Positions 40,753 through 49,730 are shown, counted from the stretch's first letter. The stretch: DNA of 64,000 nt from Thermophilibacter gallinarum (GCF_014982725.1 NZ_JADCJZ010000001.1:310001-374000), one strand, 5' to 3'. Translations and numbers: made by a program. Notes: generated by a model from the letters alone, not told the origin.

Positions 40753-42419
40753 TAGTCCTGGTCCTCCTGAATGCTCTGGAGCGTTGCCATGAGTGCGGGG
40801 ATGACCTGCTTCTTGCGGCTCACCACGCCCGGTAGGCGCGCCTTGTCGCCCTCGGGCTCGACGTCGAAGGCGCGCGCCACGATGCTCTCGGCACCGTCGC
40901 CGTACCACATGATCTCGCTCGAGGAGGTCTTGACGTCGGTGAACAGGTAGAAGACGAGCGGGAGCTCCTCCTCGCGGGCGGCCTCGCCGAGGTAGGGACC
41001 CACGAGCTTCTCGGCCGCGAGACGACTGCGGTCGGTCATGTAGCTGCCCTGGCCGACGCCGAACTTGACGTTGCCGCGGCTGAACACCTTGAAGTCGCCG
41101 CCGAAGACCTCCTCGGCGGTGCGGCCGGTGAGGTCGGCGCCCGCCTCGAACATCTCGTCCGCATACGTGGCGATGTCGACGCCCGCGATGGCCGCGAGCT
41201 CCTCGGCCGCCGCGCGGTCGACGCCCGTGCAGGTGGGGGAGCGAAACGCCAGCGTGTCGGAGAGGATCGCGGAGAGCATGAGGCCGGCGATGTCCTTGGG
41301 CACCTCGACGCCGTTCTCGTGGTACATCATGTTGACGATGGTGCAGGTGCACCCCACGGGCATGTTGCGGAAGTAGGCCGGGCCGCTCGTCTCGATGGAG
41401 CCGATGCGGTGGTGGTCGATGATCTCCATGATCTCCGCCTGCTCGAGGCCCTCCACGGACTGCGAGCGCTCGTTGTGGTCGACGAGGATGACGTGCTTCT
41501 TCTTGGCGGAGAGCAGGTTGGGCGAGCTGATGAGGCCCACGTACTTGCTGTTCTCGTCGATGACGGGGAAGAAGCGGTGGCGGGAGCGCGCCATCATCTT
41601 GCGGGCGTCGTCAATCGCGGTGTTGACGCTCACCTTGAGGATGTTCTCGGAGAGCATCTTGGCGCGCACGGGGATGGACATGGAGATGAGGCGCGCGGCA
41701 GCGTAGGTGTCGTAGGGCGTGGTGATGATGGCGCAGCCGTGGCGCTCGGCGGAGGCGATCACGCGGTGCGAGACATGCGCGCTGCAGCAGACGATCAGGC
41801 AGCTGGCCTCGCACTCGACGGCGAACTGCTGGGTCTCGTAGCGGTTGGTGGTGAGGATGATGTCGCCGGGCTGGACGGTGTCCTCCATGAGCTCGGGCGT
41901 GGTGCCCACGCGCACGTTGCCGCCCTCGACGCGCGCGGTGGGGTCGCCGAGGATCATCTCGCCCTTGAGCGTGTCGATGATGTTGGCGTAGCAGGTGTGC
42001 GACTCGCCGATCACCGCCGTGTCGAAGACGTCCATGTTGGCGTTGGCGATGTCCTTGACCGCGATGAGGCCCTCGAGGTTGTTCTCCTCGTCCGTGATGC
42101 AGAGGGTGTCCACCTTGGTGTCGCGCATGAGGTTCCAGGCCGAGAAGAGGCTCATCTCGCCGTCGATGCCGCCCTGGCGCTGGATTTCCGTGTCCTTGAT
42201 CTGCGGGGTGACGGAGGTGATGAGCTGGGGCTCCTCGAAGCCGAAGTGCTTGAGGACGAACGCGGTCTCGCGGTTGATGGCCCCCGCGCGGCGTGCCTCG
42301 AAGATGTTGGTGTGCTCGACCTCGTTCTTGAGGTGGGCATAGGCGATCGCCGAGCAGATGCTGTCCGTGTCCGGATGCAGGTGCCCGATGACGTTGATCT
42401 TGCGGATTCCCTCTGGCAT
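40752..42419 (-). CDS. ppaC: CBS-domain manganese-dependent inorganic pyrophosphatase (family II)
   Basis: 555 residues. The DHH-type catalytic metal site starts GHLHPDTDSI (His13, Asp17, Asp19). It is followed by an inserted regulatory block: CBS1 (about 70-125), a DRTGG-like domain (about 130-245) and CBS2 (about 248-305). The DHH core then resumes with VDHNE and IDHHRIG near 340-375 and a DHHA2 C-terminus. Such enzymes hydrolyse PPi and are regulated by adenine nucleotides at the CBS pair. GAGGAGCACCC precedes ATG 42419. Confidence 0.94.
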   Translation of the reverse strand: MPEGIRKINVIGHLHPDTDSICSAIAYAHLKNEVEHTNIFEARRAGAINRETAFVLKHFGFEEPQLITSVTPQIKDTEIQRQGGIDGEMSLFSAWNLMRDTKVDTLCITDEENNLEGLIAVKDIANANMDVFDTAVIGESHTCYANIIDTLKGEMILGDPTARVEGGNVRVGTTPELMEDTVQPGDIILTTNRYETQQFAVECEASCLIVCCSAHVSHRVIASAERHGCAIITTPYDTYAAARLISMSIPVRAKMLSENILKVSVNTAIDDARKMMARSRHRFFPVIDENSKYVGLISSPNLLSAKKKHVILVDHNERSQSVEGLEQAEIMEIIDHHRIGSIETSGPAYFRNMPVGCTCTIVNMMYHENGVEVPKDIAGLMLSAILSDTLAFRSPTCTGVDRAAAEELAAIAGVDIATYADEMFEAGADLTGRTAEEVFGGDFKVFSRGNVKFGVGQGSYMTDRSRLAAEKLVGPYLGEAAREEELPLVFYLFTDVKTSSSEIMWYGDGAESIVARAFDVEPEGDKARLPGVVSRKKQVIPALMATLQSIQEDQD

Positions 42420-42843
42420 GGGTGCTCCTCGAGCGTGGCGTTTCTTTTGCCTGATTGTGCCACGCCGGACGGGGGTTTTCCGGGGCGGCCTGCCAAACGG
42501 CAACATTCGTGCAGGCAGTGTGAACGCCGGAGGGCGTGCGTTGAGAGAGATGTTGGCCTAGGGGCAGTTTTCCCTGAGCGCTGTGTCACTTTTTGCCTCG
42601 TTTGTGTGACCGAGTTCTCAAAAGAACAAAAGTTCAGAAACTGATAGATCTATGAGCTGGGATAATACGCGCGAGAATTGAGGAGGGTGGACGGCTGCAG
42701 TTCCAGACGCACCCACACGAGCCAAAAAGTGACACAGCCATCCGATGAATCCGCCTTGGGAATCGAGCGACTGGGGACTCGGCGATATGGGTAGAAAGTG
42801 AGAACCAAAATCCCCGTACAACCTAGCTCGAGAAAGAGGCGAT
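42420..42843. other. 424-base intergenic region with repeat family 1 copy B
   Basis: No gene is seen. It holds the promoter side of ppaC, family 1 palindromic copy B (42580-42738) and the leader of the nuclease-like gene with AAAGAGG ahead of its GTG. A TAATAC-like -10 occurs inside the repeat interior at about 42663-42668. Confidence 0.6.
42580..42738. repeat. palindromic repeat family 1, copy B
   Basis: 159-base element with terminal arms GCTGTGTCACTTTTTGCC (42580-42597) and GCCAAAAAGTGACACAGC (42721-42738); the complement matches at all but one position. The interior is AT-richer and unrelated to copies A and C. It lies 105 bases upstream of the nuclease-like gene, while copy C lies immediately downstream. 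Confidence 0.8.
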
Positions 42844-43914
42844 GTGGACGTCTGCATCTCTCATCAAACCGCACTTTCATACATGCTCAGGGTGCCAAAC
42901 CTCAGGAAGCCGGGGGTTCGGCAGAGCCGGGCGAGTGCTGTCCCCAGGAGCGTGCCGGGGGCGGACGTCGTCCGAGAGCTGCATGCTGCGCTCGAGGGCT
43001 GCCTTCCGGAAGGGCATGATCGGCTGGATGTTCTTGTTTCGACCGAAGCTGGCCGCCACAACACGAAGTCCGTTCGGGCGCACCTGTGCACGATGGACCT
43101 GCCTCCCGGGTCGTTCATCCCAACGGATGCCTGGGGGGTTGAGTTCCACGTTTGCTCGCCGGAGCTCGTGTTCCTTCAGATGGCGGGGGAAGTTGAGCTC
43201 GACCATCTCATCTACGTTGGCTTTGCGCTCTGCTCGTCATTCAGATTGGATAGTTGGGAGCCTGGGGGCTGCGTGAAGCGCGAGGGTTTCGACACTCCGC
43301 TGACCACTGTCGATAGGATTCGCGCCTACCTCGAGCGCCTTCCCGAGGGCACAAAGAACCGGGCCGTCGCCCTACGGGCCCTGAAACACGTGCGCCCGCG
43401 CGCCCGGTCTCCGCGCGAGGCGGGGATTGCGATGGTGATAGGACTCCCACCCCTCCTTGGGGGCCACAAGCTCGGGGAGACGAGCATGAACCAGGAGATC
43501 AGGGTATATGACGGCGTCGACACTCGTGGGGAGCCCCGCTGGCTCACGCGCATCCCGGACATTCTCGTGGTGGCACGCGACCGGGCTGGCCGTGAACGGC
43601 GTGTGGGCGTTGACTTTGATGCCAAATCGACCCACGAGGGACCCGTTCGCGGGTACAGGGATGTGGACCGGAGGAACCTCATGGCACCCGATCCCACGTT
43701 CACGCACATTACGCTCGGATCCGCACAAGTCGACAACTATGTTGCGTTCTGTAGAGAGGTGGACCGGATCCGGCGTGCGCTGGGACAACGCCAGAAGCCT
43801 CGCCTGGCAGGCAGCCCCGACTCAGAGCGCAACCGACGGCTCGTTGCAGGGGTTCGTTCGAGACAGTTCGAGCTCTGGAATCGGGTGCTCGGTGCAGAGC
43901 GTCTCGTGCTATAG
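42844..43914 (+). CDS. AbiEi-like / DUF559-type PD-(D/E)XK protein flanked by repeats
   Basis: 356 residues from GTG 42844 (AAAGAGG upstream). The N-terminal half (ISHQTALSYML..; DVLVSTEAGRHNTKSVRAHL; LPPGSFIPTDAWGVEFHVCSPELVFLQMA) resembles the AbiEi antitoxin-like and nuclease-adaptor proteins found in many copies in Coriobacteriia. The C-terminus (RIPDILVVARDRAGRERRVGVDFDAKS...RDVDRRN) has the layout of a VSR/DUF559 PD-(D/E)XK nuclease. Two copies of repeat family 1 bracket the gene, the second beginning one base after the stop codon. Function unknown; a toxin-antitoxin or defence role is speculation. Confidence 0.6.
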   Translation: MDVCISHQTALSYMLRVPNLRKPGVRQSRASAVPRSVPGADVVRELHAALEGCLPEGHDRLDVLVSTEAGRHNTKSVRAHLCTMDLPPGSFIPTDAWGVEFHVCSPELVFLQMAGEVELDHLIYVGFALCSSFRLDSWEPGGCVKREGFDTPLTTVDRIRAYLERLPEGTKNRAVALRALKHVRPRARSPREAGIAMVIGLPPLLGGHKLGETSMNQEIRVYDGVDTRGEPRWLTRIPDILVVARDRAGRERRVGVDFDAKSTHEGPVRGYRDVDRRNLMAPDPTFTHITLGSAQVDNYVAFCREVDRIRRALGQRQKPRLAGSPDSERNRRLVAGVRSRQFELWNRVLGAERLVL

Positions 43915-43915
43915 C

Positions 43916-44108
43916 CTTGCGGCAGAATTCCGCAGGGGCTGTGTCACTTTTTGGCTCGCCTGTGTGGAGAGACGCGTGGAAGACAACCGGGTGTCCTGAC
44001 TGCCTCTGCATAATGCCAGTTGAGCATTAGGGGATTAAGAGGCTTCCGGATTTGACTTACTCATATGAGCAAAAAAGTGACACAGCCCCTACGGAATTCT
44101 GCCGCAAG
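43916..44108. repeat. palindromic repeat family 1, copy C (42-base arms)
   Basis: Arms of 42 bases (43916-43957 and 44067-44108) are complementary at all but about two positions. They read CTTGCGGCAGAATTCCGC then GGGGCTGTGTCACTTTTT and its complement. The outer 24 bases go beyond the part shared with copies A and B. The interior of about 109 bases has no open frame. The transcript could form a very stable stem just after the nuclease-like gene. Confidence 0.85.
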
Positions 44109-44137
44109 GCCGACACGTTCAGGGGAGGCCCTGGATT

Positions 44138-44168
44138 TTGCAAGAACGATGCTGCCATGCCGTAAGAT
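44138..44168 (+). promoter_or_regulatory. promoter candidate for ettA
   Basis: TTGCAA (44138-44143) and TAAGAT (44163-44168) are 19 bases apart, 39 bases before the ettA ATG. The leader between contains GCGAGAAGGCGAGAAA. Spacing is slightly long. Confidence 0.45.
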
Positions 44169-44206
44169 GGAGCCACGAAGTTCCCCGCGAGAAGGCGAGA
44201 AACCCC

Positions 44207-45886
44207 ATGGCAGAGTTCGTGTATCAGCTGATCCGCGCCCGCAAGGCCGTCGGCGACAAGGTCATCCTCGACGACGTGACGGTCGGCGTGTTCCCGGGCG
44301 CCAAGATCGGCGTGGTGGGCCCCAACGGCGCGGGCAAGTCCACGCTGCTCAAGGTCATGGCCGGTCTCGAGGACGTCTCCAACGGCGAGGCCATGCTCAG
44401 CCCCGGCTACACCGTCGGGATCCTCGAGCAGGAGCCCCCGCTCGACGAGGACAAGACCGTCCGCGAGAACATCGAGCAGGCCTTCGGCGACGTCCTGGCC
44501 AAGATCGAGCGCTTCAACCAGGTGAGCGCCGAGATGGCCGAACCGGACGCCGACTTCGACGCCCTCATGGAGGAGATGGGCACCCTCCAGACCGAGATCG
44601 ACGCCGCCAACGGCTGGGACCTGGACTCGCAGCTCTCGCAGGCGATGGACGCTCTCCAGTGCCCGGACCCGGACGCGCCCGTGAACATCCTCTCCGGCGG
44701 CGAGCGTCGTCGCGTGGCGCTGTGCCGCCTGCTGCTCGAGGCCCCCGACCTGCTGCTCCTTGACGAGCCCACCAACCACCTGGACGCCGAGTCGGTGCTC
44801 TGGCTCGAGCAGTTCCTGCACCGCTACCCGGGCGCCGTCATGGCCGTCACGCACGACCGCTACTTCCTCGACGACGTCGCCGAGTGGATCTGCGAGGTCG
44901 ACCGCGGCCAGCTCTATCCCTACGAGGGCAACTACTCCACCTACCTCGAGAAGAAGGCCGCGCGTCTGGAGGCCCAGAGCCAGCAGGACGCCCGCCGCGC
45001 CAAGAAGATGAAGGCCGAGCTCGAGTGGGTGCGCTCCAGCCCCAAGGCGCGCCAGGCCAAGAACCGCGCCCGCCTCGAGCGCTACGAGCAGATGGAGGCC
45101 GAGGCCCGCGCCTCCAAGCGCGTGGACTTCACCGACATCCACATCCCCGTCGGCCCGCGCCTGGGCGCCAAGGTGCTCGAGGCCGAGCACCTCTGCAAGA
45201 GCTTCGGTGACCGCGTGCTGATCGACGACCTGTCCTTCTCCCTGCCGCGCAACGGCATCGTGGGCGTGATCGGCCCCAACGGCGTGGGCAAGTCCACCCT
45301 CTTCAAGATGATCGTCGGCCAGGAGGAGCCCACGTCCGGTACTCTCGAGGTGGGCGAGTCGGTGCAGCTCTCCTACGTCGACCAGATGCGCGCCGGCATC
45401 GACGCCGACAAGACCCTCTGGGAGGTCGTCTCGGGCGGCAACGACTACATCAACGTGGGCGACACCGAGATCCCGAGCCGCGCCTACGTAGCGGCCTTCG
45501 GCTTCAAGGGCTCCGACCAGCAGAAGCGCGCGGGCGTCCTCTCCGGCGGCGAGCGCAACCGCCTGAACCTCGCGCTCACGCTCAAGCAGGGCGGCAACCT
45601 CTTGCTCCTGGACGAGCCGACCAACGACCTCGACGTCGAGACGCTGGAGTCCCTCGAGGAGGCGCTCGAGGAGTTCCCCGGCTGCTCGGTGGTGATCTCC
45701 CACGACCGCTGGTTCCTCGACCGCGTGGCCACGCACATCCTCGCCTGGGAGGGCGACGACGAGAACCCCGGCCGCTGGCACTGGTTCGAGGGTAACTTTG
45801 AGGCCTACCAGGCCGACCGCGAGAAGCGCCTCGGCGCGGACGCCGCCAAGCCGCACCGCCTCCACCGCAAGCTCACCCGCGACTAG
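44207..45886 (+). CDS. ettA: energy-dependent translational throttle ABC-F protein EttA
   Basis: 559-residue soluble ABC-F ATPase that binds the ribosomal E site and gates early elongation by energy state. Domain 1: Walker A GPNGAGKST near 39, signature LSGGERRRVA near 163, Walker B LLLDEPTNHLD near 184. A linker (about 240-325) rich in Arg and Glu is the P-site-tRNA-interacting motif. Domain 2: GPNGVGKST near 356, LSGGERNRL near 446 and LLLDEPTNDLD near 467. The C-terminal GRWHWFEGNFEAYQ...KRLG is typical of EttA. Confidence 0.95.
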   Translation: MAEFVYQLIRARKAVGDKVILDDVTVGVFPGAKIGVVGPNGAGKSTLLKVMAGLEDVSNGEAMLSPGYTVGILEQEPPLDEDKTVRENIEQAFGDVLAKIERFNQVSAEMAEPDADFDALMEEMGTLQTEIDAANGWDLDSQLSQAMDALQCPDPDAPVNILSGGERRRVALCRLLLEAPDLLLLDEPTNHLDAESVLWLEQFLHRYPGAVMAVTHDRYFLDDVAEWICEVDRGQLYPYEGNYSTYLEKKAARLEAQSQQDARRAKKMKAELEWVRSSPKARQAKNRARLERYEQMEAEARASKRVDFTDIHIPVGPRLGAKVLEAEHLCKSFGDRVLIDDLSFSLPRNGIVGVIGPNGVGKSTLFKMIVGQEEPTSGTLEVGESVQLSYVDQMRAGIDADKTLWEVVSGGNDYINVGDTEIPSRAYVAAFGFKGSDQQKRAGVLSGGERNRLNLALTLKQGGNLLLLDEPTNDLDVETLESLEEALEEFPGCSVVISHDRWFLDRVATHILAWEGDDENPGRWHWFEGNFEAYQADREKRLGADAAKPHRLHRKLTRD

Positions 45887-45967
45887 CGGCGGCGCGGCAC
45901 CTCTCGGCGAACGGCGTCTCTCATCTGAAACATTACCGTCACAGAACGTCCACAACCAGTTAGAATG

Positions 45968-45997
45968 AAGGGGCGTCCCCAGGGGACGCCCTTTTTG
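45968..45997 (+). terminator. intrinsic terminator between ettA and the LDH-family gene
   Basis: GGGCGTCC and GGACGCCC arms around CCCAGG-type loop bases are followed by CTTTTTG, a classic Rho-independent terminator 82 bases past the ettA stop. A TAGAAT -10-like hexamer (45961-45966) directly abuts its left side, so it could alternatively act as a 5' leader hairpin of the LDH-family gene. Confidence 0.85.
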
Positions 45998-46036
45998 TGA
46001 GTAACGGCGCCGCGCGCCATGACGATGGGAGCTCGC

Positions 46037-47005
46037 ATGCACGGAGAAGACATCCGCACCCGTAAGGCCGTCATCATCGGCGCTGGTCGCGTGGGCAGCC
46101 ACGTGGCGCTGTGCCTCATGTTCCAGCACCTCGTGAACGAGATCGTCTTCCTCGACGTCAACCAGGAGGCCGCGCGCGCCCAGGCCCTCGACCTCGACGA
46201 CCTCGCCTCCGGCCTCGGCGACTCCTTCACCATCCGCGTGGGCGACTACTCCGACTGCCGCGACGCCCACTTCGTGATCCTCACCGCCGGCCGCAGCCGC
46301 CGTCCCGGCGAGACCCGCCTGCAGATGCTCGACGGCACCATCAAGGTGCTCGACGGCATTGTCGGCCCGCTGCGCGATTCCGGCTTCCACGGCATCCTGA
46401 TCAGCGTCTCCAACCCGGCCGACATCGTGGTCGAGTACCTCTATCGAAAGATGGGCCTGCCCCGCAACCAGGTCTTCGGCACCGGCACCTCGCTCGACTC
46501 CGCGCGCCTGCGCCGCGTGCTCTCCGAGACGATCGACGTCTCCAGCCATCAGATCCAGGCCTTCTGCATGGGCGAGCACGGCGACTCCATGTTCATCCCC
46601 ACCTCGCGCATCTCCGTCGAGGGCATCGGCCTGCGCGAGTACCTCTCCCTGCGCAACGACGTCGTGGATTCCATTGACTTCGACGACGTCATGCGCCGCG
46701 TGCGCGAGTCCGGCGCCGCGATCATCTCCGGCAAGGGCTGCACGGAGTTCGGCATCGCCTCGGTGGTGGCCGACCTCGTTACCTCGATCCTGCACAACGA
46801 GCGGCGCGTGGTTCCGCTTTCCGCCCACCTCGACGGCGAGTACGGCGAGTCCGGCATCTCGGCCGGCGTGCCCTGCATCATCGGTGACACGGGCGTCGAC
46901 GCCGTGCTCGAGATTGACCTTTCGTATGACGAGCGCCGCGCCATGCGCAAGTCCTGCTCGATCATCCGCGACTACTGCGAGAAGGCGCTGCCCGCCGAGG
47001 AGTAG
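46037..47005 (+). CDS. L-lactate/malate dehydrogenase family protein with Arg at the specificity position
   Basis: 322 residues from ATG 46037 (GGGAG six bases upstream; ATGs at 46019 and 46025 lack a site). NAD-binding IIGAGRVGSHVA near 13, SNPADIV, and the catalytic His in GEHGDS near 182 are present. The mobile loop reads AGRSRRPGETRLQM, where lactate dehydrogenases have AGxNQKPGETRLxL. The residue matching Gln102 of Bacillus LDH is therefore Arg, as in malate dehydrogenases, though the GETR after it is LDH-like. The substrate could be oxaloacetate, pyruvate or another 2-oxoacid. Confidence 0.85.
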   Translation: MHGEDIRTRKAVIIGAGRVGSHVALCLMFQHLVNEIVFLDVNQEAARAQALDLDDLASGLGDSFTIRVGDYSDCRDAHFVILTAGRSRRPGETRLQMLDGTIKVLDGIVGPLRDSGFHGILISVSNPADIVVEYLYRKMGLPRNQVFGTGTSLDSARLRRVLSETIDVSSHQIQAFCMGEHGDSMFIPTSRISVEGIGLREYLSLRNDVVDSIDFDDVMRRVRESGAAIISGKGCTEFGIASVVADLVTSILHNERRVVPLSAHLDGEYGESGISAGVPCIIGDTGVDAVLEIDLSYDERRAMRKSCSIIRDYCEKALPAEE

Positions 47006-47092
47006 CCTCGGGGCGACAAGGACGACGAGCCGCGGGCGGGGAACAGCGAGAGCTGACCCCGCCCGTTTCTTGACCAAGCCGTAACGTCAATC

Positions 47093-47125
47093 TTGCCGGG
47101 GGGGGGGGTTCTCCTGGAGTAGAAT
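47093..47125 (+). promoter_or_regulatory. promoter with poly-G tract in its spacer
   Basis: TTGCCG (47093-47098) and TAGAAT (47120-47125) frame a 21-base spacer, longer than the optimal 17, that begins with ten G residues of an 11-base G run (47098-47108). It lies 37 bases before the ABC ATPase start. Slipped-strand change in the run would change the -35/-10 spacing. Confidence 0.5.
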
Positions 47126-47161
47126 TGCGCGGTCCCATGTGGCAGCGACGACAGGAGAGCC

Positions 47162-47914
47162 ATGATCCGCATCGACCACGTGTCCAAGTCCTACGACGGG
47201 GGCGCCACCAACGCGGTGCGCGACCTCACGCTCGAGATACAGTCCGGCGAGATCTTCGGTCTTCTCGGCCCCAACGGCGCGGGCAAGTCCACGCTGCTCA
47301 ACATGCTCGCCGGCGTGCTCGCGCCCAGCTCGGGCGTGATCGAGCTCGACGGAGTCAACGTGGCGACCGACCCGCTCGCCGCCAAGCGAAACCTCTGCTA
47401 CGTGAGCGACTCGCCCGACCACCTGCTGCGCCTCAAGGGGCACGAGTTCCTCCGCTTCATCGCGGACGTCTACGAGGTGCCCGACGCCGTGCGCGGCCCG
47501 CGCATCGCGGAGCTCGCGCGCGAGTACGGCATGGAGGGCGAGCTGGACAACCAGATCCAGTCCTACTCCCACGGCATGCGCCAGAAGATGATGATCATGG
47601 GCGCACTTCTGCCCGACCCGGCCGTCTGGATTCTCGACGAGCCCATGACCGGTCTGGACCCCAAGGCGTCGTGGCTGCTCAAGCAGTCCATGCGCCGTCA
47701 CGCGGATGCGGGCAAGACCGTGCTCTTCTCCACCCACGTGCTCGACGTGGCCGAGAAGGTCGTGGATCGCGTGGGCGTGATCGCGCACGGCGAGCTGCTC
47801 TTCGTGGGCACCGTCGACGAGATGCGCGAGCACTTCAAGAGCAACGGCTCGCTCGAGGAGATGTTCCTCGAGCTCACCTCGGACGAGTCCCCGCTCGCCG
47901 CGGAGGCCGAGTGA
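47162..47914 (+). CDS. ABC-2-type exporter ATP-binding protein
   Basis: 250 residues. Walker A GPNGAGKST near 38, the signature-like YSHGMRQKM near 138 and Walker B VWILDEPMTGLDP near 158, with the switch His in STHVLD. The sequence resembles ATPases of the CcmA/bacitracin-type ABC-2 export group. GAGAGCC precedes ATG. Its stop overlaps the permease ATG (ATGA), giving a coupled two-gene exporter. Confidence 0.92.
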   Translation: MIRIDHVSKSYDGGATNAVRDLTLEIQSGEIFGLLGPNGAGKSTLLNMLAGVLAPSSGVIELDGVNVATDPLAAKRNLCYVSDSPDHLLRLKGHEFLRFIADVYEVPDAVRGPRIAELAREYGMEGELDNQIQSYSHGMRQKMMIMGALLPDPAVWILDEPMTGLDPKASWLLKQSMRRHADAGKTVLFSTHVLDVAEKVVDRVGVIAHGELLFVGTVDEMREHFKSNGSLEEMFLELTSDESPLAAEAE

Positions 47915-49713
47915 TGGCGCGCGCGGCCGCGGCCTCCCAGGGTCTCTCCTGGCGCCAGTTCCGCGTGATGCTGCGCGTCATCCGCAAGGGCGAGCAGCAC
48001 CTGGACAGCACCGGCATGGGGCTCGGCGACGACGTGGCCGAGAAGCGCAAGGGGCTGTGGGGCAGGCTCGGCGCCGGCGCGCGCAAGGTGGCGATGGGCT
48101 TCCTGTTTCTGCTGCTCGCTGCCATGTTCTTCATGATGGGCTACATGCTGGGCGAGGCCGGCGTCACGCCGTACCTGGCGTTCAGCCTCTGCGTGGTGTG
48201 CCTCGTGGGGCTCACCGTGCTCACGGGCCTCTACCAGGCCGTGAACATCCTCTACTTCGTCCGCGACCTCGGCTACTACCTCACGCTGCCCGTCTCGGCG
48301 ACCACCGTCATGTGGGCCAAGCTGGTCCACTTCCTGGGGATGTCGCTGCTCGGCGATCTCATTATCCTGCCGATCGGCCTGGGCTCCCTGCTCGCCGCGG
48401 GCGCCGCGCCCGGGGCGTGGGTCGCCATGGCGCTGGCCTTCGTGCTGAGCGCCGTGGCCGTCAACCTGGCGCTCGTGATCGTCTGCGTGCCGATCATGCG
48501 CTTCTCGCGCCTCGCGCACGACAAGGACCGCTTCTCGCGCCTCTTCGGCGGCCTCATCGTCGTGCTCGCGCTCGTCATCGGCGTGGGCAGCCAGTTTGCG
48601 CTCCAGGGCGACGGCCTGGCGTCGCTGGCATCCGGCTCGGGGCAGCTGCTCTCGGGCGGCGTCCCCGCGGTCGTGATGGGGATCCTGTGCCCGCCCTCGC
48701 TGCTGGGAAGGCCGGTCATCGAGGGCGACCTGCCGGCCGCGCTCGGCGGGCTGCTTGGCATGCTCGCGTGCGTCGCCGTCTACGCAGTCGTGCTCTCCGC
48801 GGTGGCGCGGCGCTGGTACTTCGAGGGCGTCCAGGCGCTCCAGGGCGCCGGCGGGAAGCGCGGCCGCCGCGTCGAGGGCGCCGAGCTCGCCCAGGCCACG
48901 CGCACGCGCGGCGCGTTCGCCGCCAACCTCAGCCGCGACTGGAAGACGATGGTCCGCGTGCCCGTCTTCTTCAACCAGTTCGTCCTGAGCTCGCTGCTCA
49001 TGCCACTCTACTTCGTGGTCATCATGGTGGTGAGCGGCATGGTGGGCGTCTCGCAGGCGTCCGACGCGGGAATCGAGCCGATGGCTCTGCTCGAGATGGC
49101 CCGCTCCCTCACCGCGCTTCTCGCCTTCGACAGCCCCGCGCTCGCGTGGTGTGCCGTGGGCGTGCTCGTCTTCGGCCTCTTCCTGGGCTTCTCGGCCTAC
49201 TCGTTCACGATGGGCGTGAGCCGAGACGGCGAGGACTTCTTCTTCATGCGCGGCCTGCCCATGAACTGGAGCGCGTACCTGGCGGCGAAGTTCGTCGCGC
49301 CGTTCGCGCTCTCCACGGTCCCGATGCTCGTGCTCATCGTGGTGGCGCTGGTGGTGCTGGGCGTCCCCGCGGCTCCGGGCGCCTATCTCGTGGGCATCTA
49401 CCTGGGCGCCACGGTCACCCTCGGCCTGCTGTCGCTCGGTCTCGGCGCGCTCTTCCCGCGGCTCGCGTGGGACAACGAGGCGCAGCTCGTCAAGGGTGGC
49501 GGTGCCACGCTGATGGTCTTCGCGGGGCTCCTCGTGGGCGTGGCCGTGATGGCGCTGCCCGCGCTCGCGCTGCTCGCCGGCGCGCTCTGGGAGGTCCTGG
49601 CGATGCCGGTTGCGCTCGGCCTTGCGCTGGCGGTCTTCGTCGCGGAGTGCGCCGTGCTCGCGTGGTGGGTGCTCGGCCCCTGCGCGAGGAGCCTCTCCCG
49701 TCGCGAGCGCTGA
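47914..49713 (+). CDS. ABC transporter permease (about 12 membrane segments)
   Basis: 599 residues with about 12 hydrophobic segments in two groups separated by a soluble loop (about 305-345). ABC-2-type features such as VRDLGYYLTLPVSATTVMWAKL near 117 and FFFMRGLPMNWSAYLAAKF near 444 (the coupling-like repeat) are duplicated, so it looks like two fused half-permeases working with the single ATPase upstream. Substrate unknown. Confidence 0.85.
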   Translation: MARAAAASQGLSWRQFRVMLRVIRKGEQHLDSTGMGLGDDVAEKRKGLWGRLGAGARKVAMGFLFLLLAAMFFMMGYMLGEAGVTPYLAFSLCVVCLVGLTVLTGLYQAVNILYFVRDLGYYLTLPVSATTVMWAKLVHFLGMSLLGDLIILPIGLGSLLAAGAAPGAWVAMALAFVLSAVAVNLALVIVCVPIMRFSRLAHDKDRFSRLFGGLIVVLALVIGVGSQFALQGDGLASLASGSGQLLSGGVPAVVMGILCPPSLLGRPVIEGDLPAALGGLLGMLACVAVYAVVLSAVARRWYFEGVQALQGAGGKRGRRVEGAELAQATRTRGAFAANLSRDWKTMVRVPVFFNQFVLSSLLMPLYFVVIMVVSGMVGVSQASDAGIEPMALLEMARSLTALLAFDSPALAWCAVGVLVFGLFLGFSAYSFTMGVSRDGEDFFFMRGLPMNWSAYLAAKFVAPFALSTVPMLVLIVVALVVLGVPAAPGAYLVGIYLGATVTLGLLSLGLGALFPRLAWDNEAQLVKGGGATLMVFAGLLVGVAVMALPALALLAGALWEVLAMPVALGLALAVFVAECAVLAWWVLGPCARSLSRRER

Positions 49714-49730
49714 TGCGTCGCCCGACCTCC

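Noticed and set aside
44057-47077. 1006-residue open frame on the minus strand opposite ettA and the LDH-family gene
   Set aside because: Antisense shadow spanning two well-supported genes and a terminator; no domain is recognisable.
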